Shown here: one piece after another, positions 15,345 through 20,877 of the stretch
Layout: every line of letters begins with the position of its first letter
How positions within the stretch are numbered: the first letter of the stretch is position 1
Origin: a virus
IMG/VR virus record: IMGVR_UViG_3300006805_000202
Coordinates: 1 to 20,877 of that record
Reading direction: 5' to 3' (one strand)
Length of the DNA stretch: 20,877 bases
Position numbers and translations under genes: made by a program
The notes under the pieces: model-generated
What the model saw: the letters and a program-made list of their open reading frames with translations, nothing else
Databases searched by the model: none
Told to the model about the DNA's origin: nothing

Positions 15345-15382
15345 AATAAAGAAGGGGCTGCCAGTTTCCTGACAACCCCTTC
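15345..15382 (-). terminator. Intrinsic terminator after the major capsid gene
   Basis: On the minus strand GAAGGGGTTGTCAG (15382-15369) pairs along its whole length of 14 bases with CTGGCAGCCCCTTC (15364-15351), with two G-U pairs, around a GAAA tetraloop (15368-15365). It is followed by TTTATT (15350-15345). This is a very stable hairpin with a moderate U tract, placed 28 bases after the capsid stop. It probably stops or slows part of the transcription from upstream, or protects the 3' end of the capsid message, since the late genes continue on the same strand. Confidence 0.85.
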
Positions 15383-15410
15383 CAAGGTGCTATGGCTAGA
15401 CCTAAAAGGC

Positions 15411-16604
15411 TTACACCATCATCGAGCCGTAACGAGCAGCGGCAGGAACGCGAGTTTCTAGAGCGCCGCGCAATTCAGCACGAATGGTGATAAGGTTCTT
15501 CTGCACGTTGTCTTCGTCCTGTTCAAACATTTCAACAACCGTGTTCTGGCGATTCCACCACTGGTACGCTTCGAAGAAGTCAGCAACGATGGCCTTGCCC
15601 AAAGGCACGGCCACGTTCGAAACGGTAGCCAGACCCCATGGACCAGAGATAGGCGCACGACGTGGATCGCCAAACAGGTACTGGCCTTGCGAGTCTTTGG
15701 ACGTATTGATTGCCCAAAGGTCAGCAGGGTTCAGCATGACGCCGTTTGCGTAGTAGCCAGCAGATTCCAACGCAGCAGCCATTGCAGCAATACCGTCCAG
15801 CTTGGTCGTCTGTGCGGAAGTTGGTGTGAAGGCTGTGAAGTTGCCGGTGTCAGTGATACCCGATACGTTCGGGGTCGAACCATCACCAATGATGATTTGT
15901 TGATCACGACGCTTTTCAACTGAGTAGGCCAGACGTGCGTTGATGTACGAAGCCAAGGCAGGTGCATCAGCAGCAAGCTGTTTCGAAATCTTCAGGAACG
16001 TCGCAATCGTTGCGATGTTCGTGGTGACGAGTTCGAAGGTCAGTGCTGACTGTGGCTTCGCAGAACCTTCTGACGTTTCAGCGGCAGAATTGGTGTACGT
16101 TGCTTCACGCGTCGATTCAATCACGTTTGCCGTGGTATTTAGCGACGGAATCAGATCAAGCGCATTCAAGCGGAACGAAGCACCTGCAATGATACCAGAG
16201 TTGCGTTGCGGACCAGTCGTTGCATCGGTCTGGGTGACGGTGTTCTTACTTTCCATCACTGACTTGGTTGCAACTTCCATGCGCGCACGTGCAGTCTTGC
16301 CTTCAAAGAAATTCTTCACAGCTTCAGACTTAGCGAACAATTCACCAAAGGATTCCTTCACTTCAGCTTTGCCGGCCTTAATGCCTTCAGCAACTTGCTG
16401 TTCGATGTCAGTAAGCCGCTTAAACGCTTTTTCCAACTGTTCGGCATTTTCTTGACCAAACTTTACAGCTGCGGCGACGGTTTCCTTGCCTTCTTTCGAG
16501 AGTTTTTCTTGTTCAGCGATGAAGGTGTCTACGGTTTTCTTTTGAGCAGCCAAGCCATCAAGTGCGGCTTTGAACTGTTCTTCAATTTTGTTTTCGGTTG
16601 TCAT
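15411..16604 (-). CDS. Major capsid protein (HK97 fold)
   Basis: A 397-residue shell protein. The N-terminal roughly 105 residues are a charged, coiled-coil-rich segment (KIEEQFKAALDGLAAQKKTV through AEGIKAGKAEVKESFGELFA) that fits the HK97 delta/scaffolding domain removed by the protease encoded just upstream. The body has GIIAGASFRLNALDLIPSLN, then TNSAAETSEGSAKPQSALTF (E-loop and spine region) and LAYSVEKRRDQQIIIGDGS, the hallmark of this fold. The end is LITIRAELRGALETRVPAAA. ATG 16604 has AGGAG ten bases before it, the best classical ribosome site in the window. It overlaps the protease end by 23 bases. A stable hairpin terminator follows. Confidence 0.94.
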   Translation of the reverse strand: MTTENKIEEQFKAALDGLAAQKKTVDTFIAEQEKLSKEGKETVAAAVKFGQENAEQLEKAFKRLTDIEQQVAEGIKAGKAEVKESFGELFAKSEAVKNFFEGKTARARMEVATKSVMESKNTVTQTDATTGPQRNSGIIAGASFRLNALDLIPSLNTTANVIESTREATYTNSAAETSEGSAKPQSALTFELVTTNIATIATFLKISKQLAADAPALASYINARLAYSVEKRRDQQIIIGDGSTPNVSGITDTGNFTAFTPTSAQTTKLDGIAAMAAALESAGYYANGVMLNPADLWAINTSKDSQGQYLFGDPRRAPISGPWGLATVSNVAVPLGKAIVADFFEAYQWWNRQNTVVEMFEQDEDNVQKNLITIRAELRGALETRVPAAARYGSMMV

Positions 16605-17304
16605 GATTTGGTACTCCTAATGTGATGAATGGTTTGGACTCAGTGTTGAACTTCTGCAGGATGCCCAGCAGTTGTTCGTTCTTCGCCCCGTCTTCATCAG
16701 CGTCACGCAGGAGTACGGTTTGGAATTGACCAATGAAGGCCACCGCGGCAGACTTTGAAAACCCAGCTACGTCACGCAGGAAGGATTCAATGTCGGACTT
16801 GGTTCGTAGATCATCTAGCATGGACTTGATACTAGCGCGATCAATTTGTGCAGCAGCATCGGCAGGGTCGTCGACGGCTGATATTTCGAAAAGGTCAATC
16901 TTGTGCAGTTCGCGGATACCGCCGCGCTTCACGCTTCCGCCTTCTGGGATGCGGTAGCCTATCGACAGGCCAGTCAGTGTACCGTCTGCCATTGCTGCCT
17001 TCACCGCTTCCGCTGTTGGATGCCCAGGTGTCAGGCGACCAGCAACCAGAAGGCCTTTGCTGTCTTCTTCAAGATTCGTCCACTTGCCGATGCGCGCAGG
17101 CATGTCAGCACGATACTTCACGTGGTTGAAGTACATGGATATTGCGCGTTCTTTTTGCTTGATGGTGTCCTTGTACGCCCCAGGCATCACGGTGTCTTTG
17201 TAGGAATCAACGCCACCGAATACGCTGGCATAGCCTTCGAAGGTTCCCTTCGCAGCGTCCAGCTTGAATTCCATTTCGTCGAACTGTGCGTACTTCTTTT
17301 CCAT
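16582..17304 (-). CDS. Prohead maturation protease (S78 / HK97 gp4-like)
   Basis: A 240-residue serine protease that cleaves the capsid delta domain during head maturation. It opens FKLDAAKGTFEGYASVFGGV with DTVMPGAYKDTI. The catalytic His is H61 in MYFNHVK and the catalytic Ser is S114 in LTGLSIGYR, both in the standard context. The typical FEISAVDDPAD block follows. The start at ATG 17304 begins the family pattern cleanly. The open frame runs further up to 17493 but that part lies inside the portal gene and codes for an unrelated Cys/Gln-rich sequence. No strong ribosome site precedes 17304; a TATAAT lies six bases before the ATG (see the promoter candidate). The gene lies 40 bases after the portal stop. 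Confidence 0.9.
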   Translation of the reverse strand: MEKKYAQFDEMEFKLDAAKGTFEGYASVFGGVDSYKDTVMPGAYKDTIKQKERAISMYFNHVKYRADMPARIGKWTNLEEDSKGLLVAGRLTPGHPTAEAVKAAMADGTLTGLSIGYRIPEGGSVKRGGIRELHKIDLFEISAVDDPADAAAQIDRASIKSMLDDLRTKSDIESFLRDVAGFSKSAAVAFIGQFQTVLLRDADEDGAKNEQLLGILQKFNTESKPFITLGVPNHDNRKQN

Positions 17305-17310
17305 GTCCGC

Positions 17311-17338
17311 ATTATACGGATTCGTGAACTTTGCGCAA
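17311..17338 (-). promoter_or_regulatory. Possible promoter just before the protease gene
   Basis: On the minus strand a perfect -10 TATAAT (17316-17311) is preceded, with a 16-base spacer, by TTGCGC (17338-17333), which matches the -35 consensus in three of six positions. The distance from TATAAT to the protease ATG (six bases) would put transcription start at about the A of the ATG, giving a leaderless message. The weak -35 means this could be chance. Confidence 0.25.
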
Positions 17339-17344
17339 TGGGTA

Positions 17345-18616
17345 TTACTTAGCTGCCGATTCGTCGGTCTGATTGTTTGCTGTTGTGATGCTTGGTGTGC
17401 TAAAAGTGCGCATAGGGTCTGCCAGTTTCTCAATAGGGAACATTTGTTGCTGCATGAACAGATTGCTGCCGCCAGCCTTCGGTGCATAGCCAAGGCGTTC
17501 GCGCGCTTCGTTTGGTTCGAAGATTGCGCCGGTGATACCTTCCTTCAACATTTTGATCATTTCACCTTCCGACATACGCAGGAACGCATCGGTGTCGAAT
17601 TCAATCTTCACCTTTCCTTGTTCTTCAGGCAACAGCAAGCTGCTCTCCATTGCGCTTTCGTAACGCTGCAATAATGGACGCAAGCCTGTTTTATAGAACC
17701 CATACAGTATTTCACTGAAGGATGATGCGATGGTGGTCGCGTCGCCGCTGCCTATCAATTCCTTCGGCACTGCGAAGTAGCGGCATATGTCTTCAATTTG
17801 GAACTTGCGGGTCGATAGCAGTTCCATATCCAGCGGCGTCATCTTCACCTGCTGATACTTGAAATCGGCTTCAAGAACTAGAAGGTTGTCTTCAGTCCCT
17901 TCAGCTAATTCTGCGAAGTTTGTCTTCACTGCCGCGCGCTGGTCTGCTTTCAAAGCGCGATCAATTGTCAAGATGCCGCCTGGCTTACCGCCATTGCGGT
18001 ACATCTTCGACACGCTGCCTTCTGCCGCCTGTCCTATACCAACGCTGTTGCGCATGTAGTCGAGAGGTGAAAGGCCTATCAGCCCGTTACCCATGCCCTT
18101 CACGTGCATGATTGACGAAGCGGCAAAAACCTTCACGTCTGCATTGTCTTGATACTGGTAGACGATTGAGCCGTCAGGCAGCAGTACAACGTCCATCTGG
18201 TCTGCGACCATAGGCTGTAAACCGATGATATCGCCGCCTAAGTTTCGTTGTTTGTAAGAGTAGCTGTTGCCGCGAAGAACTGATGATAGTCCAGAAGTTT
18301 CCATGAATTCGCCACGATTCTGCCAGCGGTTCACTTTGCCAGTGAACAGGCGCGCGATGTCATGCTTCTTGTTTTCGGTGTAATTGCCTTTGCGATCTAC
18401 GTCATAGACTTTGATGGGCAGGCTGCCGATTGATTCGACAAGCAGCTTGCAGCAAGCCCAAACGGCTGAAACTTGAAGCGCAGTATCAATGGTAACGGTG
18501 CTTGCGGATTCATAAGGGTAGTTGTTTGGGTACGGTATCTGCTGACCTTGTGGAACGGAAAGGCTACCCAAGCCGTCGACACCCCTGCCGAATATCCGTC
18601 TGAAAACTAACGCCAT
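17345..18616 (-). CDS. Portal protein (HK97 family)
   Basis: A 423-residue portal, the same size class as HK97 gp3, which forms the dodecameric DNA-entry ring. It starts MALVFRRIFGRG, then has TALQVSAVWACCKLLVESIG and SLPIKVYDVD, the conserved 'al..saV.acv.lia..iaslPl.vy' block. Later blocks are SSIMHVKGMGNGLIGLSPLD (about 166-186), DMELLSTRKFQIEDICRYFA and VPKELIGSGDATTIASSFSE, and then the late EPNEARERLGYAPKAGGSNL. ATG 18616 has GAAGGGG nine bases before it. It is 56 bases from the terminase stop and precedes the protease in the usual HK97 order. Confidence 0.94.
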   Translation of the reverse strand: MALVFRRIFGRGVDGLGSLSVPQGQQIPYPNNYPYESASTVTIDTALQVSAVWACCKLLVESIGSLPIKVYDVDRKGNYTENKKHDIARLFTGKVNRWQNRGEFMETSGLSSVLRGNSYSYKQRNLGGDIIGLQPMVADQMDVVLLPDGSIVYQYQDNADVKVFAASSIMHVKGMGNGLIGLSPLDYMRNSVGIGQAAEGSVSKMYRNGGKPGGILTIDRALKADQRAAVKTNFAELAEGTEDNLLVLEADFKYQQVKMTPLDMELLSTRKFQIEDICRYFAVPKELIGSGDATTIASSFSEILYGFYKTGLRPLLQRYESAMESSLLLPEEQGKVKIEFDTDAFLRMSEGEMIKMLKEGITGAIFEPNEARERLGYAPKAGGSNLFMQQQMFPIEKLADPMRTFSTPSITTANNQTDESAAK

Positions 18617-18672
18617 GATAGTCGGCCCCTTCGTTATGCTGTCGGCAATTTAACCCAGAACGAGCCGTATGT

Positions 18673-20295
18673 CTATCGTAGGATAAGCGGGTCCTTCACA
18701 AACGTGTCAAATTCTTGTTCATCATCCGCTGCTGTCCGCTTCGCTGCGCCTGCCGCCATCACAAGCGCCTGCAGTCCATCGATGCGGCCTGTGGACTTCG
18801 CCTTGTCCAGTTTCCGATTGCCTGCTGGGTCTTTCGTCACTTTCGCATTCGCGGCGCACATGGTCAGCACTGGGTTCATGCCGTGACGAAAGTTTCCACC
18901 AAGGAAGATTTCTTCCGCGATGTCGATGGCATATTCCATGTCCTTGAAGCCCTGACCCCATTCGACCAGCGGAAGTTCCAGTCCTATCTTTTCGCATTCG
19001 CGTTTGAAGTCATCAATCTTCCAGCGGTCATACGCGATGACCGGCACGTTCAACCCGTCAATGATTGCACCCACTTCGCTGGCCACGTAGTCATATCCGA
19101 CCTTCGGCCCTGGTGTGACGCGCATGTGACCTTGCTGCACCCACGTCAGGTACGGCTGCTTGTCCACCTTCTGCCGTTCGGCAAGCCCCTGTTCAGGTGT
19201 CCAGAACCATGCGTACACGTTCCACTTGCCACGCGCCCAGCCTATGAGCAGGAAGCACGTCAAGTCGATACGGCCTGACAGATCGAGCGCGCCATATAGC
19301 ACGTCACATTCTTCGATAGGCACTGGGTCGTCGCCACAGCCTTCCCAGATTCCGATGGTGATGAACGGTGACAAGGATGACACGCGCTGGTTCAGGTACA
19401 GGTTGCGGAATGCGTTTTCGAATGACGGCATACGCTGCGCGCGCTTTGCCATCTTGCGCATGTCGGATTCACTACGGAAGTTTCCCAGCGCCGGATTGCT
19501 TGCGCGCCACTGTTCTTCATCCATCACGTCGCAACCCTTTTTGGCTTCGTAGACATGGCAGACGATATGCGGGTCCTTCGACTTCCGCGCGTCATCAATC
19601 ATGGTGGATAGAAGGTCGGTGTCGTTCTCTGCCTGCGTACTGATAATCAGAAGCAGTGGGATTTCATGCGCACCTTGTGATGTCATGATGGCATCGACGA
19701 AAGCGTCGTGCGGTCCCTTGATCTGGCCAGTTTCATCAAGGATTGCCACGATAGGCGACCCACCCATGGCTGTTGCAGCTTCTGCAGATATCGCCTGATA
19801 GGTCACATTCATCGGCAGGCCTATCAGAATCTTCTTCGATGGGATGGGCTTCACCATCAGCGACAGTGCAGGGTTCAGTTTTACCATCTTGGATGCGTAG
19901 TTGTAAACCTTCGCCGCCTGTTCACGCGACAATGCACCTGAAACGATTTCGCTGTTCTGCTTTGCTTCGGGTCCGACAAGGTGGCCAAGCACAAGGCAGG
20001 CGATGGTGCCGGTCTTCGCGTTCTTCCGGCCAGTCGAAAGGATGCCAAGTTCGGTGGGTACTGGATTGTCGTACACGTCCAAGATGAACTTGCGCTGGAA
20101 CGGGTCGAGTCGTAGCGGCTGACCCACGAACATGCCTTCCGGTACACGGCAGAAGGTTTCAATGAAGCGGCACATGCGTTCGCCGCGCGTTTCGATTCTT
20201 TTTCCCTGCTTTTCGTGCAGTTTTTCTGCGTTTTTGGCGACAATCTTCGCAGATTCTATGGTTTCTTGCGGGTTTTCATGGACTTTTGCAGCCAT
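18673..20295 (-). CDS. terL: Terminase large subunit
   Basis: A 540-residue DNA-packaging motor and nuclease of the Terminase_1 (HK97-like) group. The Walker A-type loop is STGRKNAKTG (87-96), the deviant GRKN form normal for this family. Walker B is IVAILDE (182-188) and the coupling motif is LLLIISTQ (214-221). The C-terminal nuclease acidic residues are likely D338 (YGALDLSGRID), D344, D423 (VIAYDRWK) and D506 (STGRIDGLQAL). The middle blocks SKKILIGLPMN and SFENAFRNLYLNQRV also fit. ATG 20295 is 11 bases after the small terminase stop with no strong ribosome site, so coupled translation is likely. The protein appears complete. Confidence 0.95.
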   Translation of the reverse strand: MAAKVHENPQETIESAKIVAKNAEKLHEKQGKRIETRGERMCRFIETFCRVPEGMFVGQPLRLDPFQRKFILDVYDNPVPTELGILSTGRKNAKTGTIACLVLGHLVGPEAKQNSEIVSGALSREQAAKVYNYASKMVKLNPALSLMVKPIPSKKILIGLPMNVTYQAISAEAATAMGGSPIVAILDETGQIKGPHDAFVDAIMTSQGAHEIPLLLIISTQAENDTDLLSTMIDDARKSKDPHIVCHVYEAKKGCDVMDEEQWRASNPALGNFRSESDMRKMAKRAQRMPSFENAFRNLYLNQRVSSLSPFITIGIWEGCGDDPVPIEECDVLYGALDLSGRIDLTCFLLIGWARGKWNVYAWFWTPEQGLAERQKVDKQPYLTWVQQGHMRVTPGPKVGYDYVASEVGAIIDGLNVPVIAYDRWKIDDFKRECEKIGLELPLVEWGQGFKDMEYAIDIAEEIFLGGNFRHGMNPVLTMCAANAKVTKDPAGNRKLDKAKSTGRIDGLQALVMAAGAAKRTAADDEQEFDTFVKDPLILR

Positions 20296-20306
20296 ATTTC
20301 AGCCGT

Positions 20307-20831
20307 TTAGTGGGTCGTAGCAGGCGTTGGTATCAGGTCTGACCCGCCTTCATGGATGGCTGGGGCTTCTTCTTTCGCACCCTTCACGGCTTTGCGCGCC
20401 TGTCTTTCGGCTGCCAAGGCTGCTGCGCTGTCCCTTGCGTCGCCATTCTTGGCCGCTGCATTCACCTGAAGGACGCGGGATAGTGCGATTGCACGGCGCG
20501 TCAGGACTTCCATGACAGCAAAGCGGGGGTTGGCAATGGGCGTGTCCTTCTTGTTCTTAATCACCGCACCTTCCAAGCGAAGCATGCGCTGTTGAATCTC
20601 TATGTCGGACTTGCAGCGCGCCAAGTTTGCAGCCAGTTCAAGGTCAGCCACGTCCCAGTTCTCACGCGCACGGGCGCACACGACGGATTCCCAGAAGGGC
20701 ATTTCATGGGGTTGTAGACGCACATGTTCAGGTGGTTCAAATGGCTTGGCCAAGGCGTTTGCCATTGACTTCTGCTGTGCCTCTATGGTGTTGGACGGTA
20801 AGCGTTTCTGGTCTGGGTTCTTTTTGGCCAT
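20307..20831 (-). CDS. terS: Terminase small subunit
   Basis: A 174-residue DNA-recognition subunit encoded directly upstream of the large terminase. The pattern PHEMPFWESVVCARARENWD, then LELAANLARCKSDIEIQQRM, then IANPRFAVMEVLTRRAIALS is typical of proteobacterial phage small terminases ('DL..aa.lA....di......l..eG.......g...NPr'). The C-terminus is Ala/Lys-rich. ATG 20831 is preceded by AAAAAAAAGGGG. The packaging site often lies near or inside this gene, but no repeat or bent tract that would mark a cos or pac site was found by eye. The 46 bases upstream to the window edge contain only the ribosome site and an A-rich run. Confidence 0.88.
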   Translation of the reverse strand: MAKKNPDQKRLPSNTIEAQQKSMANALAKPFEPPEHVRLQPHEMPFWESVVCARARENWDVADLELAANLARCKSDIEIQQRMLRLEGAVIKNKKDTPIANPRFAVMEVLTRRAIALSRVLQVNAAAKNGDARDSAAALAAERQARKAVKGAKEEAPAIHEGGSDLIPTPATTH

Positions 20832-20877
20832 ACTTGTGTTCTACCCCTTTTTTTTCGGGTTCGCAATAAAAGTCTGC

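Noticed and set aside
15940-16455. Plus-strand open frame of 171 codons opposite the major capsid gene
   Set aside because: It mirrors the codons of the capsid gene and gives a Ser/Ala/Val-rich sequence without motifs.
16903-17352. Plus-strand open frame of 149 codons opposite the protease
   Set aside because: Antisense shadow of the S78 protease; no ribosome site or domain.
17305-17493. N-terminal extension of the protease frame into the portal gene
   Set aside because: The extra 63 residues do not match the protease family and lie within conserved portal codons; the family pattern begins at ATG 17304.
18715-19278. Plus-strand open frame of 187 codons opposite the large terminase
   Set aside because: It is antisense to a well-supported conserved gene, and its His/Arg/Cys-rich translation has no family pattern.
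1-20877. tRNA genes, CRISPR arrays, integrase or attachment sites
   Set aside because: No cloverleaf-like sequence, regularly spaced repeats or recombinase-like protein was found by eye on either strand.
20832-20877. Promoter or cos site before the small terminase
   Set aside because: Only 46 bases are available; they show an A-rich run and a ribosome site but no convincing -35/-10 pair or cohesive-end symmetry.

Overview
This window is the virion-morphogenesis region of a tailed double-stranded DNA phage or prophage with a long, non-contractile (siphovirus-type) tail and an HK97-type head. Every convincing gene lies on the minus strand, so the region reads from the right end to the left end. 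Genes are packed with ATGA or TAATG overlaps or gaps of a few bases. No integrase, repressor, replication gene, tRNA, CRISPR array or attachment site is visible, so temperate or lytic lifestyle cannot be decided. The style of the tail genes (DUF1833, NlpC/P60 tail peptidase, TipJ/gpJ-like protein, GTA-type tail chaperone) suggests a proteobacterial, probably alphaproteobacterial, host. That is inference from family resemblance only.

Head module (20831 to 14737): small terminase, large terminase, HK97-type portal, S78 prohead protease, major capsid protein with an N-terminal scaffolding (delta) region, a strong hairpin terminator, a small lysine-rich protein, and a gp6-like head-tail connector.

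Inserted cassette (14733 to 11365): five tightly coupled genes that are not morphogenesis genes: an MptE/DUF115-like protein, a phage-type GT-B-like protein, an FkbM methyltransferase, a GT9 (heptosyltransferase-like) protein and a GT8-like nucleotide-sugar transferase. They sit between the connector gene and the head-closure gene, which are normally neighbours. The cassette joins both flanks without gaps. Together the genes look able to build or modify a sugar structure, possibly methylated. The target could be virion proteins expressed from the same message or the host surface; the sequence does not say which. This is the most interesting part of the window.

Tail module (11368 to 1): head closure, HK97 gp10-like protein, DUF3168 tail terminator, tail tube, a tail-chaperone pair joined by a clear -1 frameshift signal (a run of nine A followed by a stem-loop), tape measure, gpM-like minor tail protein, DUF1833 protein, NlpC/P60 peptidase, a large TipJ/gpJ-like tip protein, a small protein, a tail fibre with a GGTG collar motif, and the start of a membrane protein cut by the window edge.

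Several starts were moved from the longest open frame because of overlapping stop/start codons or Shine-Dalgarno sites: NlpC to 6481, head closure to 11368, GT9 to 12817, the GT-B-like gene to 14186 and the protease to 17304. Many ribosome sites share a GGGG core (for example AAAGGGG or TAGGGG), in both structural and cassette genes. No gene-free stretch exceeds 130 bases. All family calls are by eye, with no database search.
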